A DNA stretch of 64,000 nucleotides from Caryophanales bacterium (GTDB taxonomy: Bacteria; Bacillota_I; Bacilli_A; Izemoplasmatales; UBA1188): positions 62,001 to 126,000 of the forward strand of contig JACKCW010000001.1 in NCBI GenBank assembly GCA_020633845.1, read 5' to 3'. How positions within the stretch are numbered: the first letter of the stretch is position 1; each line of letters opens with the position of its first letter. Shown here in pieces: positions 53,147-60,831 of the stretch. A program made the translations under genes and the position numbers. The notes beneath the pieces were generated by a model. It was not told the DNA's origin. It ran no database searches and saw only the letters and a program-made list of their open reading frames with translations.

Positions 53147-54364
53147 TTAGTAGTGAACGCGCTTTTTCGTAAGCGCATTCGTTAAAGCGGTAATAATCAA
53201 GATGATGGTAAAGAGAATTACCGCAGCGGCGGCACCGACATGAATCAATTCGTTACCTTCGTTTAGATACTGATAAACGAGGCCGACGAATGTCTGCATT
53301 AATCCCGCGCTTCCGGCCGGACCCATTCCGGACCCGAAAAGGCCGACAATCGAGGTATATACTTTAAACGCTCCAATTAGAGAGGTTATAAGAATATAGA
53401 CGATTAGAGGCGACATCATCGGTACGGTTATCCGCCAGAAAGTCCGCCATTTGGATGTTCCATCAATTTTGGCGGCGTCATAATATTGTTTATCGATGGA
53501 GGTTAATCCTCCGGTAAATACTAATATTTTAAAGGCTAAAGAAGCCCAAATACTATAAGTTAAAACGACAAGGATAGCCGAACCCCAAGTAGCCTGGGCT
53601 CCAACCCAGTCGATATAGCCAAGTTCCCTAAAATGATAACGGTAAGAATTATATACATCAGTTTGATCAGCTAAGTATGTTTGATAGGCATACATATCAC
53701 CATATTCAATCGGCAAGTCAAGCAAGGTCTGAAGATTTACATAAGTTTGGTATTTATCGGATAGTTTATCTTCATCAATCTCGCCGCTACTATCAACACA
53801 AATATAGGCTTGCCATGATTCTTTTCCGGATTCTTGATAGTTCATCCAGTCGAGCATGTTAGTAAGTCCATTCTTTAAGCCAATAGAATCTATGACCGAG
53901 TTAATCGGTCCTTGTGAGATGCCGGCTGATGCTGTGCCGTTATTGGCGAAAAGCACAGTGAAAGCCATGGCGACCGCCATCGCACTTGTAACGTACGGGA
54001 GGAAGAATAAGGTTTGGAAGAAACCTCTTAATTTCTTTATAGAAATTAGAAGCACCGAGATAACAAGAGCGAGGATAACCGAGATCGGAACCGAAACTAG
54101 AGCGATAAGAAGCGTATTTTTGATAGCGTATTCAAAATTAGCGTTCTTAAACACTGTAATAAAGTTTTTGAAAGTGAAGAACGATAATCCTAGAGCTTGG
54201 TTATTTTCTACATTTTGTCTGAATACTTCGCTTACCGGGTGATAATCTCTGATGAACGCAATGATAAACGAGTTAATAATCGGATAGAAAGAGAAAATAC
54301 CGAGAAGGATTAAAGCTGGGGCCAGGTATAACCAGGCTTTCCAATTGTTTTTTCCTTCTAACAT
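53147..54364 (-). CDS. ABC transporter permease, CUT1 type (UgpA/MalF-like) with an external insertion
   Basis: First membrane subunit: 405 residues against the usual 290-310. WLYLAPALILLGIFSFYPIINSFIIAF is the standard first helix and YYDAAKIDGTSKWRTFWRITVPMM (about 285-308) is the EAA loop. Between TM3 and TM4 about 75 extra residues (roughly 170-245, acidic, Tyr-rich and Gln-rich) are predicted outside. This is the same position as the much larger P2 loop of MalF, which contacts the binding protein. It starts 1 base after the ATPase stop. Confidence 0.93.
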   Translation of the reverse strand: MLEGKNNWKAWLYLAPALILLGIFSFYPIINSFIIAFIRDYHPVSEVFRQNVENNQALGLSFFTFKNFITVFKNANFEYAIKNTLLIALVSVPISVILALVISVLLISIKKLRGFFQTLFFLPYVTSAMAVAMAFTVLFANNGTASAGISQGPINSVIDSIGLKNGLTNMLDWMNYQESGKESWQAYICVDSSGEIDEDKLSDKYQTYVNLQTLLDLPIEYGDMYAYQTYLADQTDVYNSYRYHFRELGYIDWVGAQATWGSAILVVLTYSIWASLAFKILVFTGGLTSIDKQYYDAAKIDGTSKWRTFWRITVPMMSPLIVYILITSLIGAFKVYTSIVGLFGSGMGPAGSAGLMQTFVGLVYQYLNEGNELIHVGAAAAVILFTIILIITALTNALTKKRVHY

Positions 54365-54365
54365 A

Positions 54366-55574
54366 TTAGATTAGGTCTCCTTCTTTGTTAAATACATACA
54401 TTTTATGCGGTTTAACCGAGAGTTCAACGATATCTCCGGCTTCAATCTTTTTATCCGCGGATACAATCGCTTTAAAGAATTTTTTAGGAGCCGTCGGGTC
54501 TTCAATAATAAGAGTGGTATCACGACCGATTGTTTCGACTAAATCCACTTTAGCTTTAATGATTCCCTTAGTCGCTTCTTCTTTTGACTGTTTAATTTCC
54601 GAGTTTTCATTGCCGGCTAATTTTTCGGCATTAAATCCTTCCGGACGAATAGCCACAAATATTTTTTCCGGTTTGTCCGGGGCTTTTTTGCCTTCTGGGA
54701 TGGCAATATCGGTTAAATAAAACTCGTTGCCTCCCTCATAATTGTATTCAATTGACTTAACATTATTTTCATCAACGACTTCTTTTTCTCTAAAGTTGCC
54801 GCCGATATAAACTTTATTTTTATGAAGAGTTCCTGAAAAAACGTTTATTTGCGGCGTTCCGAGGAACATTGCGACAAATAGATTGATTGGATTATCGTAT
54901 ACATTTTGTGGTTTATCAATTTCTTGAATCACACCTTGTCTCATTACGACGATTTCATCGGAGATTGACATTGCTTCTTCCTGGTCGTGGGTAACGAAAA
55001 TCGTTGTGATTCCGGTTTCTCTTTGAATTCTTCTGATTTCTTCTCTTGTCTGAAGACGAAGTCTGGCATCAAGGTTGGATAACGGTTCATCAAGGAGAAG
55101 TACTTTTGGTCTTTTGGCAAGAGCTCTCGCGATGGCGACTCTTTGTTGCTGACCTCCGGACAATTCGTTTGGTTTTCGATCAAGATAAGGCTCAATATCG
55201 ACCAACTTTGCCATTTCTAGTACTGTCTTATTGATTTCGTCTTTCGGCATTCTCTCGTTTTCTAGAGGGAAAGAAATGTTTTGTCTTACCGAAAGATGCG
55301 GATAGAGCGCATAATTCTGGAAAACGAGTCCGATTCCTCTTTTTTCTGGTGGAACCTGAGTAACATCGTCATCCCCGAAAAATATCTGTCCGTGGGTTGG
55401 TGTGTGAAGCCCGGCGATCATGTAGAGTGTGGTGGATTTTCCGCAGCCTGAAGGTCCTAAAAGCGCAATAAGTTTGCCTGACGGAACTGTCAGGTTCATA
55501 TTGTCCACCGCCTTAGTAACTGTTTTGTCTTTGGCTACAAAGTACTTGCATAAACCGACTAATGTGATTTCCAT
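54366..55574 (-). CDS. ABC transporter ATP-binding protein, MsmK/UgpC type
   Basis: Energises the importer. The 402 residues have Walker A GPSGCGKS (40-47), Q-loop LVFQNYALYPHLSV, signature LSGGQQQRVAIARAL, Walker B VLLLDEPLSNLDARLR, and switch His in TIFVTHDQEEAMS. The C-terminal MOBE/TOBE regulatory domain (about 235-402) carries a longer insertion than usual (about 255-290 and 315-335), rich in Lys and Glu. MsmK-type ATPases can serve several CUT1 importers. First gene of the six-gene cluster, preceded by a good promoter. No cre-like site is apparent upstream. Confidence 0.95.
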   Translation of the reverse strand: MEITLVGLCKYFVAKDKTVTKAVDNMNLTVPSGKLIALLGPSGCGKSTTLYMIAGLHTPTHGQIFFGDDDVTQVPPEKRGIGLVFQNYALYPHLSVRQNISFPLENERMPKDEINKTVLEMAKLVDIEPYLDRKPNELSGGQQQRVAIARALAKRPKVLLLDEPLSNLDARLRLQTREEIRRIQRETGITTIFVTHDQEEAMSISDEIVVMRQGVIQEIDKPQNVYDNPINLFVAMFLGTPQINVFSGTLHKNKVYIGGNFREKEVVDENNVKSIEYNYEGGNEFYLTDIAIPEGKKAPDKPEKIFVAIRPEGFNAEKLAGNENSEIKQSKEEATKGIIKAKVDLVETIGRDTTLIIEDPTAPKKFFKAIVSADKKIEAGDIVELSVKPHKMYVFNKEGDLI

Positions 55575-55619
55575 ATATACTCCTGTAAATTAAATAATGT
55601 TTAGTAATATTCTAACTTG

Positions 55620-55648
55620 ATTATATAGCATGAGTAAATAAATTTCAA
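55620..55648 (-). promoter_or_regulatory. SigA promoter of the ABC importer-nuclease cluster
   Basis: TTGAAA (55643-55648), a 17-bp spacer and TATAAT (55620-55625) on the minus strand, 46 bases before the ATPase ATG. Confidence 0.82.
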
Positions 55649-55649
55649 A

Positions 55650-55678
55650 TAAAAAAGAGTTATAAATTATAACTCTTT
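55650..55678 (-). terminator. Terminator of the small membrane protein gene
   Basis: An 11-bp perfect stem (55654-55664 with 55668-55678) and TTTTTT on the minus strand. It overlaps the stop codon at 55677 and abuts the -35 of the next promoter. Confidence 0.85.
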
Positions 55679-55976
55679 AGCACAATGCTCCCAGTACATT
55701 TGCTATGGAAGCAACAGTAGTGGTAGCAGATCCGCCATCCTTAACAACTAGATAGTAGACGAGATATCCGATACCGCCCAAGATGGCGAGCACCAGAAGA
55801 ACCTTCCATGTTTTGACGAAAAGGTAGATAAGACCAATAATCAGTAAAATAGCTACCCCGAGAACAATTAATGCGCTTACCCACCAAGGGAGGGAAAGCA
55901 TGAAAGCCGTTACATAATTGAGGCCGGTGGTAATCCATCCTGATATCGTGTCCGCAGTTGTGAATAGTTTTATCAT
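55677..55976 (-). CDS. Small two-helix membrane protein of unknown function, 99 aa
   Basis: Not recognised. Residues about 30-55 (LPWWVSALIVLGVAILLIIGLIYLFV) and 60-82 (VLLVLAILGGIGYLVYYLVV) are membrane helices, with a short Ser/Thr/Ala-rich C-terminus ending in Cys. I start at ATG 55976 because GAGGGG lies 8 bases upstream; an upstream TTG at 55997 would swallow that site. It has its own extended -10 promoter and terminator, so it is a separate unit between recR and the ABC cluster. Confidence 0.7.
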   Translation of the reverse strand: MIKLFTTADTISGWITTGLNYVTAFMLSLPWWVSALIVLGVAILLIIGLIYLFVKTWKVLLVLAILGGIGYLVYYLVVKDGGSATTTVASIANVLGALC

Positions 55977-56000
55977 AGATGTACCCCTCTTTTTCAACTT

Positions 56001-56009
56001 ATTATAACA
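56001..56009 (-). promoter_or_regulatory. Extended -10 promoter of the small membrane protein gene
   Basis: TGTTATAAT on the minus strand, 25 bases before the ATG at 55976. Confidence 0.6.
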
Positions 56010-56041
56010 TAGTTAATAATAATGCAAACAGTATTTTAAAA

Positions 56042-56641
56042 TTATCTCATATTTTTACGACCCTCAAGCGCTTTCATAATAGTTGTCTCGTCGTTATACT
56101 CAAGAGACGACCCGACAGGCATGCCGTAAGCTATCCTTGAAACAGTTACTTCTTCGTTTTCCAGGATTTTATTAATATAAAGTGCTGTGGCTTCGCCGCC
56201 AACGGTGGCGCTGGTCGCAATAATTACTTCTTTTATTTTACTTTCTTTTATTCTTTTAAATAATGTTTGGAGATTTAATTCTTCCGGTCCGATTCCGTTT
56301 AAGGGCGAGATTGATCCGTTTAAAACGTGGTAGAGTCCGTGGTACTTTCTACATCTTTCAATCGATTCCACGTCTTTTGGTTCCTCTACTACCAGAATCG
56401 TCGTTTGGTCTCTTTCGCTATCGCTACAATATTCGCAAAGATCGTCTTCAGTCAAAAAACCGCAAACGCGGCATCTTTTGATTTTGTCTTTAACACCGGA
56501 CAAATTTTCCATCAGTTTTTCAATGTCGTCTTTTGAGAAATTATTGACGATATAGTATGCATATCTTTCAGCTGTTTTTTTACCGACGCCCGGAAGCCTT
56601 AAGAATGATTCTATAAGACGATCTAGGGACTTAGGATACAT
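56042..56641 (-). CDS. recR: Recombination mediator RecR
   Basis: Works with RecF and RecO to load RecA at single-strand gaps. The 199 residues match the family. HhH motif FLRLPGVGKKTAERYAYYI, C4 zinc finger CRVCGFLTEDDLCEYC, and a Toprim domain with VVEEPKDVESIE and GVEAT-like VGGEATALYI are present, ending in the RIAYGMPVGSSLEYNDETTIMKALEGR signature. ATG 56641 (after GGAGAAAG) gives the normal N-terminus MYPKSLDRLIESF; an ATG at 56659 would add six residues. It overlaps the ybaB end by 11 bases. Last of dnaX-ybaB-recR. Confidence 0.96.
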   Translation of the reverse strand: MYPKSLDRLIESFLRLPGVGKKTAERYAYYIVNNFSKDDIEKLMENLSGVKDKIKRCRVCGFLTEDDLCEYCSDSERDQTTILVVEEPKDVESIERCRKYHGLYHVLNGSISPLNGIGPEELNLQTLFKRIKESKIKEVIIATSATVGGEATALYINKILENEEVTVSRIAYGMPVGSSLEYNDETTIMKALEGRKNMR

Positions 56642-56933
56642 CGCGTCTTTCTCCGGCATCAGGTTCTTTATCTTTATCTATTGACAGCATGATTTCGTTA
56701 AAATCAACGGAAATTTGGTTTTTGGAATAAGTAAATATATCCACAATATCCTTTTCAAGCTTCGCTTTATCCGCTTCATCTAAATTAACATTTATTTTTA
56801 AGTTATGGTATTCGCCCGTTCCCGAATATTCAAGACTGACGTAGCCGTCTTCCGAGGTTGCGGTATGAACTTTTTTGGAGAGAGCTTCAATTACTTTTTG
56901 AAAATTATCATCGGAAAAATCTGGATTAATCAT
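56631..56933 (-). CDS. ybaB: YbaB/EbfC nucleoid-associated protein
   Basis: Small DNA-binding protein, nearly always between dnaX and recR. The 100 residues contain the family core VHTATSEDGYVSLEYSGTGEYHNLKINVNLDEADK, with two flanking helices. It is divergent, with a shortened first helix and without the usual Met/Gln-rich start. Placement supports the call more strongly than sequence alone. The stop lies inside recR. Confidence 0.85.
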   Translation of the reverse strand: MINPDFSDDNFQKVIEALSKKVHTATSEDGYVSLEYSGTGEYHNLKINVNLDEADKAKLEKDIVDIFTYSKNQISVDFNEIMLSIDKDKEPDAGERRDVS

Positions 56934-56941
56934 TTTATCAC

Positions 56942-58744
56942 CTACTTTATCGAAAGTATATCACCGAAAGTGTCGATAAGATTTTTGTATTTATCTTCTT
57001 TTTTATTTTCTTCTTCATTTTCCATATTTCTAAGTCCCGGATAGGAAAGCGGAGAAAGAGTGATGAAATCTTTGTTTCCGGAATTATAATTAGCGCGATA
57101 CTTTTTGACAAATTCGTCGGAAACAGTTTGCCAAAGCGGATAAGGAAGAGCCATAAAATTAAGCGAAGTCTGATAAAAAGCTTTCAGGATCTTTTTTATG
57201 CTTTCCCGGTTTTGTTTTTTCATTATTAAGTTACAGTAACCAACTTCGTCGAAAGTAATAATAAGAGAGTCTTTGGAAGCGGCTTCCACCTTGGCGTCTT
57301 CCATCATCAACGCAAATTTATGAGAAGCGGTTCCTCTCGTACTCTTTATCATTTCCGGCCACTTTTCCAGAACGGCTTCCTTAAAAGTTTTAGAAGCGTT
57401 GTTTAAGACGTTTTCAACAAAGTGAATGTCATATGTTAAGGAGGAATCTTTTTCTTCTTCCTCTTCAATATTTTCTTCTTCTATATCATCATCTTTTTCA
57501 TTAACCGGTTCTTCTTCGGGTTTTTCTTCTTTAATTTTTTCTTTAACTATTTCTTCTTTAACCGCTATTTTTTCCGGTTCCTTTACCGGTTTTATTTCTT
57601 CTTTCACTTTCTGATTATCTTCAGCCAGTTTTTCTTTCTGTTCGACAAAAGATCTAACTTCTTCTCCCGGATCCGCCATTTTAATGAAAGCCAGTTCCAA
57701 ATAAAGTCTTTGGTTCTGGGAATATCGCATTTCATTTTGGGTATCGGTTAAAATTTCAATATATTCATAAAGTTTGGAGTTGGATAATTTTAAAGAAAGC
57801 TCTTTAAACTCGATTGAGTCATAGCCGACTTTATTAATCGTAATGCCGACATTTTTAATAACAAGAATATCTTTAAAGAAAACAATAAGTCCATATAAGA
57901 TTTTCGGTATTTCTTTTCCTATTTTAACTAAAGAATCCAGAAGAGTAATCGAACGAAGAGAATCGTGCTGCACAATAGCGGTAGCGATTTTTATCATGGT
58001 GTCGCTTGACAGTTTTCCCGATACTTGCAGCACATCGTCAAGTGAGATTATTTCATTAGTAGAATATGATTCGCTCTGATCTAAAAGAGAAAGTGCGTCC
58101 CTCATTCCGCCTTCGCTGACTTCAGCCATTAAATTTAAGGCTTCATCTGAAGCTTTAATATTTTCCATCGAACAAATGTCTCTTAGTCTTTTTACAATTT
58201 CTTCTTGTGAGATAAGATGAAAATCAAAACGCTGGCATCTAGATTGAATTGTCGGCGGTACCTTTTGCGGTTCAGTCGTGCAAAGAATAAAAATTACGTG
58301 TTTCGGCGGTTCTTCTAAAGTCTTAAGAAGCGCGTTAAAAGCTTGGTTCGTAAGCATGTGCACTTCATCAACTATATATACCTTGTATTTACACATGCTA
58401 GGAAGATATTTAACCTTGTCTCTTAATTCTCTTATCTCATCGACTCCGTTATTGGAAGCGGCGTCAATCTCGATAACGTCTGATATCGATCCGCTGGTAA
58501 TGCCCTTACATACATCGCATTCGTTGCAGGGTTCTCCGTCTTTTAAATCAAGGCAGTTGACCGCTTTCGCAAAGATTTTGGCGATTGATGTTTTACCGAT
58601 TCCTCGCGGTCCGGAAAAAAGATAAGCATGGGAAATATGGCCCTCAATCAGAGCGTTTTTTAAAGTCCTGGTAATATGATTTTGGTCGGAAACATCTTCA
58701 AAGGATTGCGGGCGATATTTCCTATATAGGGCTTTATAACTCAT
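56942..58744 (-). CDS. dnaX: DNA polymerase III subunits gamma/tau
   Basis: Clamp-loader ATPase that loads the beta clamp and organises the replisome. The 600 residues match tau. Walker A GPRGIGKT (45-52), zinc Cys 64, 73, 76 and 79, Walker B VYIVDEVH (122-129) and the SRC motif IQSRCQRF are intact. After about 370 comes a Glu/Lys-rich linker, then a C-terminal tau domain (FVENVLNNASKTFKEAVLEKWPEM). I saw no clear slippery sequence for a shorter gamma. It overlaps the upstream membrane gene by 11 bases and is followed by ybaB 8 bases later. Confidence 0.97.
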   Translation of the reverse strand: MSYKALYRKYRPQSFEDVSDQNHITRTLKNALIEGHISHAYLFSGPRGIGKTSIAKIFAKAVNCLDLKDGEPCNECDVCKGITSGSISDVIEIDAASNNGVDEIRELRDKVKYLPSMCKYKVYIVDEVHMLTNQAFNALLKTLEEPPKHVIFILCTTEPQKVPPTIQSRCQRFDFHLISQEEIVKRLRDICSMENIKASDEALNLMAEVSEGGMRDALSLLDQSESYSTNEIISLDDVLQVSGKLSSDTMIKIATAIVQHDSLRSITLLDSLVKIGKEIPKILYGLIVFFKDILVIKNVGITINKVGYDSIEFKELSLKLSNSKLYEYIEILTDTQNEMRYSQNQRLYLELAFIKMADPGEEVRSFVEQKEKLAEDNQKVKEEIKPVKEPEKIAVKEEIVKEKIKEEKPEEEPVNEKDDDIEEENIEEEEEKDSSLTYDIHFVENVLNNASKTFKEAVLEKWPEMIKSTRGTASHKFALMMEDAKVEAASKDSLIITFDEVGYCNLIMKKQNRESIKKILKAFYQTSLNFMALPYPLWQTVSDEFVKKYRANYNSGNKDFITLSPLSYPGLRNMENEEENKKEDKYKNLIDTFGDILSIK

Positions 58745-59360
58745 CTTTTCCCTTCTTTACCTTCTTTTTGGCTTTTTTCTCCGGTTCTTCTTTTTTCGGA
58801 GGTTTAACTAATATTTTCTTTTCGGTGAAAGTTATCAGGTATTCCACTGCGTCCCTTTCTTTCGTACCTTTTTCGAATTTTCTTAATACGAGCTGATAAT
58901 TATGATTATCATCGGCTCCTTTATCATAGATATAATACAGGGTTTTAATGCATTCTTGGAATTTTGCGTTTTCTCTAAAGTGTCTGTAGTCTTCGACATT
59001 AAACAAATGTGTACCATTAAGTTCGGTGCCGATGGAGTCAACAAAACTTTCGTAGACTTCACTTTCTTTTTGTTTTTTCCCTTTAAGTTTTCCGGTTGAA
59101 AAATCAATAAGCCAGAAAATAAGGACCAAGGATGCCGGCATAACAATAATAGCGGCCCAGTCAAGAAGATAAGGCCCTAGAATAAATGTTTTGCCGCTAT
59201 ATAAAAAAATAGAAAATTCGGTTGACCATATTCCGCTTGTTGTAAGAGAGTTATAGACGAGATATGTTCCTTTGGCGTGAGATACTATACCCAGGATAAA
59301 CATAAAAGCAAATAACATTCCGAATACGGCTAAATAATATGCTGGAGTGCGTTTTTTCAT
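58734..59360 (-). CDS. Two-helix membrane protein of unknown function upstream of dnaX
   Basis: Not recognised. Two hydrophobic segments at about 9-30 (LAVFGMLFAFMFILGIV) and 62-85 (YLLDWAAIIVMPASLVLIFWLI) with an external loop between. A cytoplasmic tail of about 115 residues (helical, VEDYRHFRENAKFQECIKTLYYIYDKG) ends in a very Lys-rich stretch (KKKVKKGKDEL). The tail could bind nucleic acid or membrane, which is inference. It overlaps dnaX by 11 bases and is first in that operon; a structural link to the clamp loader is not shown. Confidence 0.75.
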   Translation of the reverse strand: MKKRTPAYYLAVFGMLFAFMFILGIVSHAKGTYLVYNSLTTSGIWSTEFSIFLYSGKTFILGPYLLDWAAIIVMPASLVLIFWLIDFSTGKLKGKKQKESEVYESFVDSIGTELNGTHLFNVEDYRHFRENAKFQECIKTLYYIYDKGADDNHNYQLVLRKFEKGTKERDAVEYLITFTEKKILVKPPKKEEPEKKAKKKVKKGKDEL

Positions 59361-59376
59361 ACTGAAACCTCACTTG

Positions 59377-59382
59377 ATTATA
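59377..59382 (-). promoter_or_regulatory. -10 box of the dnaX operon
   Basis: TATAAT on the minus strand, 16 bases before the ATG at 59360. The -35 is weak. It shares a 65-base divergent region with the mnmE promoter. Confidence 0.5.
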
Positions 59383-59401
59383 CACTATTTATTATACATT
59401 A

Positions 59402-59410
59402 TGATATAAT
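59402..59410 (+). promoter_or_regulatory. Extended -10 promoter of mnmE
   Basis: TGATATAAT within TTATGATATAAT. The -10 ends 15 bases before the ATG, leaving a very short leader with GGGTG. Confidence 0.65.
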
Positions 59411-59425
59411 ATTTTGGGTGATTTT

Positions 59426-60778
59426 ATGGTGATTGACGATACTATTTGCGCTGTTTCAACAAATCTTGGGGAAAGCGCAATTAACATTATAAGACTTTCC
59501 GGAAATGACGCAATTAAAATTGTGTCTTCCGTTTTTTTAGGTGCCGATCTAAAAAATGTTGAGTCTTGGACTATTAATCATGGCTTCATTATAAATGATT
59601 TAGGGGAAAGAATAGACGAAGTTTTAGTCTCCATTTTTAAAGCCCCAAGGTCATACACCAGAGAAAATGTCGTAGAAATAAATACCCATGGCGGCAACTA
59701 TGTAACATCTAGAATTCTATCGTTAATTATTTCAAAAGGCGCCAGACTTGCAGAGGCCGGGGAATTCACTAAAAGAGCTTTTTTAAACGGAAGAATTGAT
59801 TTAAGTGAAGCTGAAGCCGTGATGGATGTGATTTCTGCCAGAAGCAAGAAAGCTCTTGAAATCGCAAACAAGGAATTAAGTGGCAATACTCATCAGTTTA
59901 TTGAATCTTTAAGAAAAGAATTAGAAAGTCTCCTGCTTCTAATTACCGTAAATATTGATTATCCCGAATACGAAGACGAAGTTAAAATAACTGATAACGA
60001 AATAGTAAAGACAACTTCTTCTTTAATCGAGAAAATCCAAAAAGCTTTAGAAGAAGCGGAAAATATGAGAGTTTATCGAGAAGGAATCAAAACTATTATT
60101 CTCGGTAAGCCCAACGTCGGAAAATCCAGTCTTCTAAACGCTCTTATCAAAGAAGACAAGGCAATAGTAACTAATATTAGCGGTACCACGAGGGACATCG
60201 TTGAAGGCGAAGTGAATATCGGCGGTATTATCCTTCACTTAATCGACACGGCGGGAATAAGACAAACCGATGACCCGATTGAAAAAATTGGCATCTTTAA
60301 ATCCATCGAAAAATTAAACGAAGCCGAACTTGTTCTTCTCGTCTTGGACCATTCGCAAAAAATGAGCGAAGAAGATAGATATCTTCTTCAAATGACCCAA
60401 AATAAAAAGAGAATTATTCTTGGAAATAAGACCGACCTTAATAAAGAAAAAATCGAAGAAGTGGAAACTCTTGATGTGTCGGCCTTAACTAAAGAAGGAC
60501 TTCCTCTCTTGGAAGAAAAAATAAAAGAAATGTTTATTAATGAAGAAATAGGCGACTCATCCGGAGCCTTCATTTCTTCATCCAGACATATATCTTTATT
60601 AAATAAGGCACTCCTAAGTCTAAAATCGGCTAAAGATGCGGCTATAAATAAAGAATATGTCGATATGGCGATGATTGATTTAAAAGATGCCTACGATGTT
60701 TTGGGGCTTATTACCGGTAAAACAGCTTCCGACACCCTGATTGATGAACTTTTTGCGAAGTTTTGTCTAGGCAAATGA
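59426..60778 (+). CDS. mnmE: tRNA uridine-5-carboxymethylaminomethyl modification GTPase
   Basis: With MnmG it modifies the wobble uridine of certain tRNAs, using folate and GTP. The 450 residues have an N-terminal folate-binding domain (DTICAVSTNLGESAINIIRLSG), a helical domain, and an inserted G domain with P-loop GKPNVGKSS (227-235), DTAG (275-278) and GNKTDL. The essential C-terminal FCLGK ends the protein with the catalytic Cys447. ATG 59426 with GGTGA is preferred over a TTG at 59414. It ends in TGA, confirming TGA as a stop. Confidence 0.97.
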   Translation: MVIDDTICAVSTNLGESAINIIRLSGNDAIKIVSSVFLGADLKNVESWTINHGFIINDLGERIDEVLVSIFKAPRSYTRENVVEINTHGGNYVTSRILSLIISKGARLAEAGEFTKRAFLNGRIDLSEAEAVMDVISARSKKALEIANKELSGNTHQFIESLRKELESLLLLITVNIDYPEYEDEVKITDNEIVKTTSSLIEKIQKALEEAENMRVYREGIKTIILGKPNVGKSSLLNALIKEDKAIVTNISGTTRDIVEGEVNIGGIILHLIDTAGIRQTDDPIEKIGIFKSIEKLNEAELVLLVLDHSQKMSEEDRYLLQMTQNKKRIILGNKTDLNKEKIEEVETLDVSALTKEGLPLLEEKIKEMFINEEIGDSSGAFISSSRHISLLNKALLSLKSAKDAAINKEYVDMAMIDLKDAYDVLGLITGKTASDTLIDELFAKFCLGK

Positions 60779-60793
60779 AATAGTATCTTTTTA

Positions 60794-60802
60794 TGATATA
60801 AT
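60794..60802 (+). promoter_or_regulatory. Extended -10 promoter of the RDD gene
   Basis: TGATATAAT in the same TTATGATATAAT context as at mnmE. A second TATAAT at 60813-60818 is too close to the ribosome site to work well. Confidence 0.6.
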
Positions 60803-60831
60803 TAAACTACTATATAATGTGAGGTTATTTT

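Noticed and set aside
53856..54242. 128-codon antisense frame in the permease gene
   Set aside because: The opposite strand encodes clear permease helices; the antisense product has no family features. The same applies to antisense frames at 58278-58625 and 30112-30447.
46142..55574. Maltose-type sugar importer as the simple explanation of the ABC genes
   Set aside because: Not excluded, but no glycosidase, kinase or regulator accompanies them, while two nuclease-side lipoproteins do. I kept the substrate open in the annotation.
19612..55648. CcpA cre sites near the MFS or ABC promoters
   Set aside because: No sequence close to the cre consensus was seen upstream of these genes by eye. A profile scan would be needed to be sure.
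56942..58744. Programmed frameshift for a short gamma product of dnaX
   Set aside because: I found no AAAAAAG-type slippery site with a following hairpin in the linker region.
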